64,000 nt of DNA from Lachnospiraceae bacterium. Lineage in GTDB: Bacteria; Bacillota; Clostridia; Lachnospirales; Lachnospiraceae. The notes beneath the pieces are model-generated. The model searched no databases. It was not told the origin of the DNA and saw only the letters and a program-made list of their open reading frames with translations. Made by a program: the position numbers and the translations under genes. The stretch is taken from assembly GCA_017521605.1 (NCBI GenBank), contig JAFXCD010000009.1:173649-237648 (forward strand), given 5' to 3'. Positions 8,623 to 17,615 of this stretch are shown here, piece by piece (within the stretch, counting starts at the first letter, position 1; each line of letters starts with the position of its first letter).

Positions 8623-9115
8623 ATTGGAAAAATCACTAAACACACTAAAGGTCAACCGGGACAAGGTACCGTTAAATGTGCTGAAGACCAAATATAAGAA
8701 GGGCTATGAAGAACTGTGTGTGAGTATCCGTAATACCACATCTGACTATGTAAAGCAGATCGTATTACATGAAATCCGTATCCACAAAGACTATCTGGAC
8801 GAAGGTATTGCCATAATGGAAAAAGCCATTCAGGAATCCGGATTATTAAAAGAAATATCAAAGGCAGCCTTTTGTAAGCAAAACGTAACAGAAGTTACAA
8901 ACCTGGCACTCAAACTGCGTAAAACCATTCTGGAAGCATTGGAACCTTTCTATGGCAGCCATACCGGTCTGTATATCACACCGGAATGTCTGGAACATCC
9001 GGATATACTTCCTGAGTTTTACTGTTTTGCCAATGGATGTATCTGGAAAGAGAGACAGTGGATTCCGCTTGAGAAAGCCCACTTAACTACTCTTCCGCTT
9101 ACTCAGTCAGCTTAA
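8579..9115 (+). CDS. Backbone protein of unknown function, duplicated downstream
   Basis: A 178-residue, largely helical protein (repeated Lys/Glu heptads in residues 1-110) with a conserved-looking C-terminal block (SHTGLYITPECL; PEFYCFANG). The start is set by AAGGAGG at 8564-8570. A degenerate second copy of the C-terminal half follows at 9137-9413. Family not recognised. Confidence 0.65.
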   Translation: MESTLNPEALRLRGELEKSLNTLKVNRDKVPLNVLKTKYKKGYEELCVSIRNTTSDYVKQIVLHEIRIHKDYLDEGIAIMEKAIQESGLLKEISKAAFCKQNVTEVTNLALKLRKTILEALEPFYGSHTGLYITPECLEHPDILPEFYCFANGCIWKERQWIPLEKAHLTTLPLTQSA

Positions 9116-9136
9116 TAAAAGGAGGGAAATCCCAAT

Positions 9137-9413
9137 ATGAATAGCATAATTAAGATTAAGAATCGTATTGCAGCACTTCTACAGAAACGTTACTCGACTT
9201 GCAGAGGAACTAGGCAAACAAATTATCTCCGTATTAGAGCTGGTATATTTGACACATTTGGGGTTGTATTTTACCACGGAATCTCTATATAATTCAAACG
9301 CTTTACCTGTAATTTATTGCATAGTAAATAATAGCATTCTTAAAAAACAAACAATGGATATCACTAAATCGTTCACCATAAATAAATTTACTATCAATTA
9401 TACAATAGATTAA
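9137..9413 (+). pseudogene. Frameshifted, diverged copy of the 8579 gene
   Basis: Behind AAAGGAGG an ATG at 9137 reads MNSIIKIKNRIAALLQKR; the similarity then continues in another frame (from about 9190), where RLAEELGKQIISVLELVY and HLGLYFTTESL align with the C-terminal half of the preceding protein. Base composition is already AT-rich like the cargo. I read it as a decayed tandem duplicate marking the backbone/cargo border; a programmed frameshift is possible but less likely. Confidence 0.65.
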
Positions 9414-9441
9414 TTGACAGCAATATTATAGTTGTTATAAT
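9414..9441 (+). promoter_or_regulatory. Strong sigma-A promoter for the 9474 gene
   Basis: TTGACA at 9414-9419, a 16-base spacer and TATAAT at 9436-9441: both hexamers are consensus. Transcription would start about 25 bases before the start codon. Confidence 0.8.
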
Positions 9442-9473
9442 AATTATATCCATAGTTAGGAGTGTGCCTCTCA

Positions 9474-10058
9474 ATGAAGAATAAAATAATAGTTATCAGT
9501 GTGATATATTGGAGTATAGTATTCCTACTAACATGCATATTTATTTTTTATGTTATTTATACAGCAGAACATAACAGATACTATATCTCATCAAATCTTA
9601 CTCGTAGCCAAAGTGAAGAAGTTAAGACATTAATTGGCTTTACTCAATTTTCAAGCTTAGACATAATAAATTACAAACATAAACGTGTATATGGTGATGA
9701 TGCAATTGCACATTATACTTTTGATATAACCATTTCTAAAGATGAGCACCATGCCCTTCTTGAGTATATAGATCAACAGGCAAATGAACTACTTGTATAT
9801 ATACAACCATGTATTAGAATCTATAAAGACGTCTTTGTATCAGACAAGTCAAAGTATGAAATGCAAATTGATTATATCGGTCAAGAGGGCAATGAAGGAC
9901 CAATAAAAACATATGTATTGGATAATACCCATGAGGTCGTTTATGCAAATAATGTCTACCTTCTTATTTCGTTATTGGTTTTATTTTCGTTATCATCCAT
10001 TCTCCTATACGTAATAATTTTACGAATTTGTTTTAAGAAATCGATTAGTAGAAATTAA
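9474..10058 (+). CDS. Two-segment membrane protein of unknown function
   Basis: About 194 residues with a hydrophobic segment near residues 5-26 and another near 160-184; the central ~130 residues would be extracytoplasmic. A GTG at 9462 extends the frame, but AGGAG at 9457-9462 fits the ATG at 9474. It has its own consensus promoter and is followed by a strong terminator, so it is a single-gene cargo unit. Family not recognised. Confidence 0.7.
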   Translation: MKNKIIVISVIYWSIVFLLTCIFIFYVIYTAEHNRYYISSNLTRSQSEEVKTLIGFTQFSSLDIINYKHKRVYGDDAIAHYTFDITISKDEHHALLEYIDQQANELLVYIQPCIRIYKDVFVSDKSKYEMQIDYIGQEGNEGPIKTYVLDNTHEVVYANNVYLLISLLVLFSLSSILLYVIILRICFKKSISRN

Positions 10059-10072
10059 CATATACCCTATAG

Positions 10073-10127
10073 ATGAAAAGGGTGTCCCCAAACTATGACT
10101 GATTAAGGTTTGGGACACCCTCTTCAT
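10073..10127. terminator. Strong bidirectional terminator
   Basis: GGGTGTCCC pairs with GGGACACCC, extended by AAAC/GTTT, giving a stem of about 14 pairs between two convergent genes. It serves the plus-strand membrane protein gene and the minus-strand DUF1906 gene. Confidence 0.8.
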
Positions 10128-10139
10128 TCTTAACTGATT

Positions 10140-12584
10140 CTACAATAGTACATTTACTTCTCCGGTAATATAATACTCTATTTTTTCAGAAAAAGCCGTC
10201 GCCATTACATCACCATATAAATCATGGTCATAGGATCCAAACATTGTTCCAAAAATGGCATTTAATGCGGTAATCGTTATCTGATCAGGTTTTGAAAATA
10301 TTTCTGCTACTTCTTTCAATGTGTCTTTATCGAATTCATTTATCAAATTCGCTTTAAACAACTGAAATCTTCGCTTATATGATTTTAACGTAATATAATA
10401 CTGCTCTAATATGTCGTATATGGGTGATGTTTCGAAAGAAAATCCACAAGATAAGTTAAACGCGTCGACATCCTGTATCATATCCTGAAATTCAAAACCA
10501 GAATTACTCGTAATTACTTCTTCTCCATCATCTTCATATTTAAAAGTATAATTAATGAGTTCTGTATCCATAAATCCAATTACTCGTTTCAGATCTTCTA
10601 AATTAAAATAGTTGTTCAAATCAAACTCGTCATAAGTGCTATATAAAACTCCTCCCACTTGGGCAAAATCTCCTGCCCATCCCGCAAAAGCAGCAACCTC
10701 CTTTGTTATTGCAGGATTATCGGACAGAAGAGCTAATAGAGTAGCTGCAAAATGCTGTACTTCAATATCTCTTTTTGTAAAATCCTCATATATATATATA
10801 TTCTCAGGTAATAAAGCCGTTGGTATGGCATTTTGATCATCAATCAGAAATTTTGAAGCTAAATATGTATCGAAACCACTATCATATGATCCTAATACTA
10901 TTCCCCATGCCCAGTTATTATAGTTTCTTGAACTAAGGTATCGTAGAACTAATGCGTTGATATCTTTAATACTTGGTGCAAGGAGAAGTCTCTCTGTTAG
11001 GTACTCCTGTGCATAATTATATAATAATCTGAATATATCAACATTCATATCCGTATCCGGGTAATTTGTTGTTTCATAAGTTATAAACTGAGATGGCAAA
11101 GTCGCTGTTTTTCGTGACGATGCAATAACTTTATCATAACCCATTCCTGGAAATTCGGAATTGCTTGTTGAAATCTCATGAAATTGGTCATATGACCAAT
11201 TATCCGGCATTTTCTGACCTATATTACACGTGTATCCAGAAGACATATCAGAAACAAAACTAAATGACGTAAGACCACTTTCATACAATTTACTGCAAAT
11301 CAGTCTAGGTCCATATACTCCAATCTTAAAATATGGAGCAACTATGTTATTAATACTTCTAAAATATGGCATAATATTCGAATCAATTTCTTTCATTAGG
11401 ACGTCATAGTCTACTGCAAAATAAATAGTAGCTGTTGATGGAAAGCCAAACCATTTGGCAGCTCGTACAGCCCTATAGCCATCTACAATACCTTGATATG
11501 CTGTAAAATATGATGCTGTTCCACCAGATGTTTGATATATTGGAAATATATTTAATCCAGCCTCTTTTAATATATCAATTTCATAAAGATATAATTCCTT
11601 ATCAAATGAACTACCAGGTGTATTTGTCAAGTACCTGCCAATATCCCTATATCCTCCTTGATATAATAACGCTGCATTCTCTTCCGTTATCTGTACGCTT
11701 GTATCCAAAGCTGTCGCCGTTCTATTTTTATCCCCTTTTGTCGAAAGTAATGATGCCCATGTTTGTTTGCCACATATACCATCTGCTCCAAGGCAAAGAA
11801 AATCTTGAAAATTATAAAGTGCGTTATAGGTTGCATTTCCCCAAATTCCATCAGCAGTACCTGGATAAAATCCATTAATGGTTAGTGCCCACTGAAGAAT
11901 TCTTTTTGAATTTGTATAACCAGCGGTGTTTTTTGAGATAATGGGAGCTTTACTTAATGTATCATCTCCCCATTTTCCATCAACTGTCGCTCCCCACTCT
12001 ATTTGTGCAGCTTTTATTAGGTTCGTTTGAGATTTTCTCTCCCAAACGCCATTGGGTGCTATTAACCCGATTTGAGAACCATAATAATAGTTAAGGCCTT
12101 TTTGCACCTGATGACGATATGTGTCAAAAATATCATCTGTAGGAATAAACGAATAACTGTCAGAATTCATAATTCCCTGTAAAATGTAAGGTCGAACAAT
12201 CCCATCCTGAGCAATGCCTGCCATACTTTGAAATGAGCGTATTGCATTTGCTGTATTCGGGCCAAAAACACCTGTAAATCCCCCTGGATTAAGCCCTTTA
12301 CACCATAACGATCCCTGAAGAATATAAATAATATTTTCTGGTGTTTCAGATTCTGGCGAACTACTTTCTTGCAATGTCGGATAATACTGATTTAGTGCAC
12401 TAATAGTCCCATTACCAAATATTCCATCTGGTGCGGTAATATTTGCTTCATGTTGTAATGCCCAAATCAACGCACGAAACGTATTATATCCTGTAATTCC
12501 GTCTTCAGTTAGTATTGGGAAATTTGCCAATTGTCCATAAGTGTCATTCAGCCATTCTTGTGTCTGTAAAACTCTTTCATCCAT
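10140..12584 (-). CDS. Peptidoglycan-binding DUF1906 glycoside hydrolase-like protein
   Basis: An 814-residue protein. The first ~280 residues hold about four peptidoglycan-binding_1-like repeats, each with a DGIFGNGT or ADGIWGNAT-type core. Next is a DUF1906 (Rv2525c-like, TIM-barrel glycoside hydrolase-like) domain at roughly 290-490, beginning ALDTSVQITEENAALLY and containing IYFAVDYDV. The C-terminal ~320 residues are unrecognised. No signal peptide is present, so release would need a holin, lysis or a non-classical route; a holin gene lies in the same cargo at 31.4 kb. Likely a cell-wall-acting enzyme, possibly for competition or lysis. Confidence 0.8.
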   Translation of the reverse strand: MDERVLQTQEWLNDTYGQLANFPILTEDGITGYNTFRALIWALQHEANITAPDGIFGNGTISALNQYYPTLQESSSPESETPENIIYILQGSLWCKGLNPGGFTGVFGPNTANAIRSFQSMAGIAQDGIVRPYILQGIMNSDSYSFIPTDDIFDTYRHQVQKGLNYYYGSQIGLIAPNGVWERKSQTNLIKAAQIEWGATVDGKWGDDTLSKAPIISKNTAGYTNSKRILQWALTINGFYPGTADGIWGNATYNALYNFQDFLCLGADGICGKQTWASLLSTKGDKNRTATALDTSVQITEENAALLYQGGYRDIGRYLTNTPGSSFDKELYLYEIDILKEAGLNIFPIYQTSGGTASYFTAYQGIVDGYRAVRAAKWFGFPSTATIYFAVDYDVLMKEIDSNIMPYFRSINNIVAPYFKIGVYGPRLICSKLYESGLTSFSFVSDMSSGYTCNIGQKMPDNWSYDQFHEISTSNSEFPGMGYDKVIASSRKTATLPSQFITYETTNYPDTDMNVDIFRLLYNYAQEYLTERLLLAPSIKDINALVLRYLSSRNYNNWAWGIVLGSYDSGFDTYLASKFLIDDQNAIPTALLPENIYIYEDFTKRDIEVQHFAATLLALLSDNPAITKEVAAFAGWAGDFAQVGGVLYSTYDEFDLNNYFNLEDLKRVIGFMDTELINYTFKYEDDGEEVITSNSGFEFQDMIQDVDAFNLSCGFSFETSPIYDILEQYYITLKSYKRRFQLFKANLINEFDKDTLKEVAEIFSKPDQITITALNAIFGTMFGSYDHDLYGDVMATAFSEKIEYYITGEVNVLL

Positions 12585-12789
12585 AGTTTTGCACCTTTCA
12601 TATAATTTATTATTAGATTTGCAAATCTATATATAAAAAGAAATAATAATGACTTTTGTAAACTTATGATATTACTTCTTCAAGAATACATCTGTAAAAT
12701 GTCGAGCTTTCTTGGATTTGGAGCCACATATTCTGATACCATTCCACTGAAAACCTCTCCTGTATGGTGCCCGAAAAAAGAAGCAATTA

Positions 12790-12825
12790 TCCGAGCCGCC
12801 TATTATTACACATAGACGGCTCGGA
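12790..12825. repeat. Stable hairpin in an otherwise empty stretch
   Basis: TCCGAGCCG pairs with CGGCTCGGA. There is no T-run on the plus strand and only a distant one on the minus strand, so its role as terminator is uncertain. The surrounding 12,593-12,853 shows no other gene. Confidence 0.5.
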
Positions 12826-12853
12826 CAAATTATAAAAAGGAATAATAATTAAC

Positions 12854-12970
12854 ATGCATTATTTAACACTGATTACCTCCGACATCCCCACACTTGAGGA
12901 AGACTTACAAGTAAATGCGGCTGTCAAAAAAGGAATCTATCATACGAAGCCAGTAAATTATGAGCATTAA
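12854..12970 (+). CDS. Possible 38-residue peptide or gene remnant
   Basis: An ATG behind AAAAAGGAA (spacing loose) opens a 38-residue frame, MHYLTLITSDIPTLEEDLQV to EH. No homology is recognised. The peptide could be real or the decayed start of a longer gene; it ends five bases from the convergent gene. Confidence 0.3.
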   Translation: MHYLTLITSDIPTLEEDLQVNAAVKKGIYHTKPVNYEH

Positions 12971-12974
12971 TTCT

Positions 12975-13613
12975 CTAAAGTGAAGGATATATATTTCCTG
13001 CTCCTGCTCCATATCTAACATTTAAAGTGTATGCCACCGCATCTGTAACATATTTTGATAAGTATTTTGTGCAGTTATATGTCACCCGTACTGTACGCAT
13101 ATCATCTGCGAATAATGTCGAGTAAGAAGTTGCTGCATATCCGGGATATACAGAGAGTAGATATCCGGCAGAATCAACATCCCCTGTATAAATGGTTATT
13201 CCACTTACAGTTGTTGTGTATGCTTTTAAATACAAGTAATTTGCATTTGCAGCATAAAAATATTTCTGTGTATCTAATGTCGAGCGCACAACTCCACCAT
13301 TCATCAATGCATTTTCTAATGGAGCATCCATTACAGAATCAAACTCCACTTCTGCAATATAACATTCCATGATATACTCCTCAAATTCTTCTATTGACAT
13401 TGCACTAAAGAATGCTACCATATCTTCATAGCTCTCACCTGCTGCAGGAGTCAATTGGTATGTTGTACCTAACTCAAGATTTAACTCTTCTAATCTTTCT
13501 TCATACATTTGCAAACTATCTATTCCCTCGCTTGCATACGCCATGGTTCCCTGATTAACAAGAATGGCAACTGCTAAAACCATTACTAATACTGTTTTAA
13601 TCGTCTTTCTCAT
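12975..13613 (-). CDS. Secreted protein downstream of ECF sigma/anti-sigma genes
   Basis: A 212-residue protein with an N-terminal signal peptide (MRKTIKTVLVMVLAVAIL, likely cleavage after TMAYA near residue 27). The mature part has no family I recognise; it is acidic at its N-side and Tyr/Thr-rich and beta-like at its C-side. It follows the anti-sigma gene by 37 bases with AGGAGG as ribosome binding site, so it is probably co-transcribed and may be the protein that the sigma unit controls or exports. Confidence 0.75.
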   Translation of the reverse strand: MRKTIKTVLVMVLAVAILVNQGTMAYASEGIDSLQMYEERLEELNLELGTTYQLTPAAGESYEDMVAFFSAMSIEEFEEYIMECYIAEVEFDSVMDAPLENALMNGGVVRSTLDTQKYFYAANANYLYLKAYTTTVSGITIYTGDVDSAGYLLSVYPGYAATSYSTLFADDMRTVRVTYNCTKYLSKYVTDAVAYTLNVRYGAGAGNIYPSL

Positions 13614-13650
13614 CTTTCGATTCCTCCTTATTATCTACGGTTTGTAATTC

Positions 13651-14517
13651 TTAAAGTTCAAGTATTCCTGACGAGTTTTCTGCTTCATACTCTATTGTTA
13701 AATAATCTTTTAAATTAATTACCCCTCCTTCCTTTGTAATAGCATATACCGTATATGCTCCTGGAACACTCACTTTATATATAGTATTTGTGCTATGCCC
13801 TACTTTGTTTTCCGTCTGCGTTTGGTGGTTATATACATATATTTCCTCTATAATCGCTTCCCCATGATAATTAATAATAAATGTACATGCACCATCTACA
13901 ACAACAACTTCTTCTCCAAAATTTTTATATATCAAATGTCTTGTTTCTGTTTGAACATTCCCGTCAAATATCATTACTGTATTCGATACATTCAAAACAC
14001 ACCAATAATATTTTCCTGTCTCATTGCTTAGAATTGTTTCTGACACTTTAGAAACCCTTATATTACTTATAAGTTCCTTATAGTTCCCCTCATGTATATA
14101 CCCTACACTGTAACACAAATTTTCTCCACTCAGATTGCCGTATAAAACCGACTCTTCTCCACTTAGCAAATCTGTTTCCGTACTAAAAATAACCATTTCT
14201 CCTGGTTCAATGACTACATTATTGATGCAGTATGTTTTTCCATCTCCCAAAACCTGAATCTCTCTAACCGTTTCTAAATTTTCAACTTCCATTATTTCCT
14301 CTTTACTAATAAACTCACTCTCCCAAACTAGACTAACTATTCCCGACAACCAAATTGTTATTATTGCAACACATCCTGTTAGCACACATACTATAGGTAA
14401 ACGATTTATTTTTCTTTCTGTGGCATTCGTATTCTTGCTTATGACAGATATATATATTCTGTCATTAACATCCTCTGAAAAACATAACTGATCCATTGCT
14501 GATTTATATCTATTCAT
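13651..14517 (-). CDS. Single-pass membrane anti-sigma-like protein
   Basis: A 288-residue protein: about 38 residues inside, a membrane segment near residues 39-65 (VCVLTGCVAIITIWLSGIV) and about 220 residues outside. Its ATG directly follows the stop of the ECF sigma gene (TAAATG), the usual arrangement for a sigma/anti-sigma pair. The outer part is predicted beta-rich. No zinc HxxxCxxC motif is seen in the short inner part, so it is not a classical ZAS-type anti-sigma. The anti-sigma role is inferred from topology and position. Confidence 0.65.
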   Translation of the reverse strand: MNRYKSAMDQLCFSEDVNDRIYISVISKNTNATERKINRLPIVCVLTGCVAIITIWLSGIVSLVWESEFISKEEIMEVENLETVREIQVLGDGKTYCINNVVIEPGEMVIFSTETDLLSGEESVLYGNLSGENLCYSVGYIHEGNYKELISNIRVSKVSETILSNETGKYYWCVLNVSNTVMIFDGNVQTETRHLIYKNFGEEVVVVDGACTFIINYHGEAIIEEIYVYNHQTQTENKVGHSTNTIYKVSVPGAYTVYAITKEGGVINLKDYLTIEYEAENSSGILEL

Positions 14518-14991
14518 TTATAAAACATCCTCACTTCCTAACAAAGTTCTTAATTTCTCTCTTCCACGCTTTAATCTTGTTCCTACTGTAGCCGGTGGTA
14601 TTTTCATTATTTTTGCAATCTCCTGAATAGAATATCCTTCATAATAAAAAAGATGTATAGGCAGTCTATATTTTTCTTTCAACTGAAAAACAGCCTCCAG
14701 CACCTCATTATATTCTTTAGGCATGTAACTCAAGTCTTCTGGCATATCTTTTCTTTTTGAAAACCAGCTACTTTTCACATAATTCTTGCTCTTATTGATG
14801 GCAACTCGTACTAACCATGCCTTTAAATGTTCTTCCGTCAAAAAGAACTTATCTTCCTTTAAGAGCGCGAAAAATACATCCTGTGCAATATCCTCTGCAT
14901 CAGAACTATTTTTCACATATGAATAGGCTAGTTTTAATACCATCTGCGAATAACAATCCACAGCACATTTTAACATTTCATTTTTATTCAT
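14518..14991 (-). CDS. ECF RNA polymerase sigma factor
   Basis: A 157-residue sigma-70 family protein of the ECF group. Region 2 spans about residues 10-75 (SYVKNSSDAEDIAQDVFFAL). Region 4 lies near 100-150, with the helix-turn-helix YSIQEIAKIMKIPPATVGTR. It probably directs transcription of its own operon, including the membrane protein and the secreted protein. GAGGGAG precedes the ATG. Confidence 0.88.
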   Translation of the reverse strand: MNKNEMLKCAVDCYSQMVLKLAYSYVKNSSDAEDIAQDVFFALLKEDKFFLTEEHLKAWLVRVAINKSKNYVKSSWFSKRKDMPEDLSYMPKEYNEVLEAVFQLKEKYRLPIHLFYYEGYSIQEIAKIMKIPPATVGTRLKRGREKLRTLLGSEDVL

Positions 14992-15141
14992 ACTTATTTT
15001 TGCTCCCTCTATATATAATACAATTACAAGGAAACTATTTTTTCATTTTGAAAAAATATATGATTAAGTTTATTATAGATTACTGTTAATACGAGTCCAT
15101 ATAAATGTTAAGGACTAGACTTATTGGATGAATGACGCAGA

Positions 15142-15178
15142 GAAGCTGCCCCTCCATACAAGGGACAGCTTCTTCATT
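15142..15178. terminator. Terminator-like hairpin
   Basis: GAAGCTG...CAGCTTC with an additional CCCT/AGGG pairing, flanked by partly pairing GATGAA/TTCAT. It lies between the end of the minus-strand nucleotide/sugar-phosphate operon and the promoter region of the ECF operon, so it may end the former. Confidence 0.65.
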
Positions 15179-15232
15179 TATAGTGTTTTATCATGTAACT
15201 TCTATATTCAATTAATATTCTTGGAATTCCGC

Positions 15233-15505
15233 TTAATTTACTATAAATGCACTTATTTCAATCTTTTCTTCATTGAGAAAATATTTTTTCACGAATTCTC
15301 TATTAATACGCTGAATATAATTATCTAATGCCATGAAAATACGATTATATCTTTCAATATTTCCTTTATCAAATATAATTGACCCACGAATCTCATTATC
15401 AAAGAAAACGTCACATATGATAACATCTATTATACAAAAAACTCCCAATAATAGTTTATCCCCACTAATTATAAGTGGGGATATTATCATAACATATTTT
15501 TTCAA
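15233..15505 (-). CDS. Possible small last gene of the PRTase/SIS-HAD operon
   Basis: A 90-residue frame starting with TTG 12 bases after the PfkB stop. It has a hydrophobic N-terminal third and a charged C-terminal half, and a GTGGGG/CCCCAC hairpin lies in its first codons. There is no convincing ribosome binding site and no recognised family. It may be a real sixth-to-seventh gene or untranslated 3' region. Confidence 0.3.
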   Translation of the reverse strand: MKKYVMIISPLIISGDKLLLGVFCIIDVIICDVFFDNEIRGSIIFDKGNIERYNRIFMALDNYIQRINREFVKKYFLNEEKIEISAFIVN

Positions 15506-15517
15506 ACAAAATTTGTA

Positions 15518-16516
15518 CTAACCTTCCTCAAACCCACATATGGGACACTTAATCTTAACCTCAATATTATTATCATGAATGGGCCAAAAATCTACTCCCG
15601 TAATTAGTCTTAGTTGTTCTATCCCTTTTGGCTCTTTCAATATTCCCTGGGCTCCAATAAAACCACATGCTTCTGTAGCTAACACTTGTGCTTTCTTCAA
15701 CATTTGAATCAGTTTTACTTGTGAAATATTCTGTACTTCTGGGTATTTCGTTAACAATTCGTATAGGAAGCCAGCCGTCAGCCAATCACCTGCCCCTGCC
15801 GTATCCAAAACATTATTACTATTAATACTCGGAAGATAGTTCCAGTCTCCCCAATCATCATGGTACTTAACTGTAAATTTTAATCCTTCCTGCCCCATTG
15901 TTACAATAACGATTTTTGCTCTGCTATCTTTCAAATCGCATAGTAATTGTTCACAAATTCCTTCCGAAATTCTTGCTGCCGAAAACTTAATTATATCCGA
16001 CGATTGACAACCGCTTAACAAGTTTGAATACATTCGAAATCCATTTGGCTCATACATATTCCACCCTTCTTTATTTATATTAGCCAAATAATTAATTCCT
16101 GACGAAAAACGATCATAAAATAATAAGTTACAATCATTGATTTCCGGCATTAGTTTTCTTGTCTTTTCATCAGAGGGTAAAATAACATTAATAAGATTAT
16201 TTTTACACCTTGAACATGACGTCCTAAAAAAATGAACATTATTAATAGGGTCTATGTTTTCTATAACTACGGATAAGTTTTTTTTACTTTTCTGAAAATA
16301 AACCGGAAATATATGTCTTATTTGTAATGCGTTTTTATACCAGTCTTCAATCTCTCCACTATACTCCGCAGTTAAAAGTTTGGTTTCAAATCCTAGCTGC
16401 GACAATATTGTCAAGACATTTGCAGCTGTTCCGCCTAAACTAATATATGAACTAGTCGACCATTCTATTAAATCCATACAGGCAAATCCTGCCCCCAAAA
16501 CTTTTATATTTTTCAT
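15518..16516 (-). CDS. PfkB-family carbohydrate/nucleoside kinase
   Basis: A 332-residue protein with both PfkB signatures: GGTAANVL at 28-35 and the catalytic DTAGAGDW near 237-244. The family phosphorylates sugars or nucleosides with ATP; which substrate cannot be read here. Two CxxC pairs (CSRC near 99 and CPIC at the C-terminus) may bind a zinc ion, which is not usual in ribokinase-like enzymes. It is the last clear gene of the operon that starts with the Nudix gene, following the 363-residue protein by seven bases. Confidence 0.85.
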   Translation of the reverse strand: MKNIKVLGAGFACMDLIEWSTSSYISLGGTAANVLTILSQLGFETKLLTAEYSGEIEDWYKNALQIRHIFPVYFQKSKKNLSVVIENIDPINNVHFFRTSCSRCKNNLINVILPSDEKTRKLMPEINDCNLLFYDRFSSGINYLANINKEGWNMYEPNGFRMYSNLLSGCQSSDIIKFSAARISEGICEQLLCDLKDSRAKIVIVTMGQEGLKFTVKYHDDWGDWNYLPSINSNNVLDTAGAGDWLTAGFLYELLTKYPEVQNISQVKLIQMLKKAQVLATEACGFIGAQGILKEPKGIEQLRLITGVDFWPIHDNNIEVKIKCPICGFEEG

Positions 16517-16523
16517 GTATCAT

Positions 16524-17615
16524 TCACCAACCAAATATTTCATCATCTAAACATAAACAATATAACTTATTGTTTTCCTCCAAGTACTCTTCATTTGAAG
16601 AATATCCTTGATTTTCTACAACCACTATACCTGCTTTAATAGATTGATTTTCCAAATGTAAAATAGCAAGCAACATACCAAGATCGATTAACTTACTGGA
16701 CTGTGAGGAAAAAGCATACTTATATCCATCTGTAGTTCTTGTATCCCTTCCCAACGCTTTTTCATAGTATCGAACGGTATCATATAATTTTCGATATATG
16801 AGTAAAGGATGATTTTCTGGTACATATATTATGTTTCTTTTATCAATATTATGTACTCTAAAAAGTGTTTCTCCATAATACCTAAGAATCGCTTCTCCAC
16901 GATGTATGTCCGTTGAAGGAAAAGGTACTACTGGGCAAATTTCTATTGGATCAAGAAAATTATAAATAATTTCGAATGCATTTTCCTCGTTCATACCTAA
17001 CATAGGAATCCATATAGTTTGCTCTATAGAGTTATCCTGGGACATAGAGAATGTATTAAACCCTTGCAGGTATTCTGCAGATTCCTCAACAATAACTGGA
17101 TTAATTTTTTCGTCCCACTCACTATTCTCACATACCATAATACATACTTTTTGCGTCTCATTCTTTATCTTTGTTATCCGTTTTATTAAACTAAATACAA
17201 CCGCTCTAGGCATTGCACTAATATCTATAATGATATGTTTATACTTCTGAATGCTTTTTTCATCGAAGTTCTCTCTAACACTTTCTGAAATAACTAAAAC
17301 TTTTGAATTACCCAACTTTGAATATTGAGGAACTTTTTTAATTTCTAATTCTATTCCCTTACTTAACTCCTTTATCCTCTTAATATTTTCTTCACTACGC
17401 GATTCATGAAGCTTATTCTCTTTTACTCCTCTGTCTTCATAATCCACAATACAAACACTCAGGCTGCTTATTTCATCCCTAATACATTCTAGTCCCTTTG
17501 TTGCTCGTGGATCAAACCCTTTACCCGCAATCAATAGCACTTCCTTCTTATCTCTAAAATGCTCTTTTATTGCATCTTCACCCTCTATAAATAGACAGTT
17601 CTCAAATGAAAGCAT
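16524..17615 (-). CDS. Operon protein of unknown function
   Basis: A 363-residue soluble protein I cannot assign. Its pattern suggests alternating strands and helices: LLIAGKGFDPRATKG near 28-42, HIIIDISAMPRAVVF near 126-140, VVPFPSTDIHRGEA near 231-244 and SSQSSKLIDLGMLLA near 306. The charged, Gly- and Pro-rich strand ends look like ligand-binding loops of a Rossmann-like fold. Its start overlaps the ATPase stop by 14 bases with GGGGGAAAGGATA before it, so the two are translationally coupled and probably work together. Confidence 0.75.
   Translation of the reverse strand: MLSFENCLFIEGEDAIKEHFRDKKEVLLIAGKGFDPRATKGLECIRDEISSLSVCIVDYEDRGVKENKLHESRSEENIKRIKELSKGIELEIKKVPQYSKLGNSKVLVISESVRENFDEKSIQKYKHIIIDISAMPRAVVFSLIKRITKIKNETQKVCIMVCENSEWDEKINPVIVEESAEYLQGFNTFSMSQDNSIEQTIWIPMLGMNEENAFEIIYNFLDPIEICPVVPFPSTDIHRGEAILRYYGETLFRVHNIDKRNIIYVPENHPLLIYRKLYDTVRYYEKALGRDTRTTDGYKYAFSSQSSKLIDLGMLLAILHLENQSIKAGIVVVENQGYSSNEEYLEENNKLYCLCLDDEIFGW

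Noticed and set aside
11510-11878. Plus-strand 122-codon frame inside the DUF1906 gene
   Set aside because: Overlaps well-supported peptidoglycan-binding repeats on the other strand and has no ribosome binding site.
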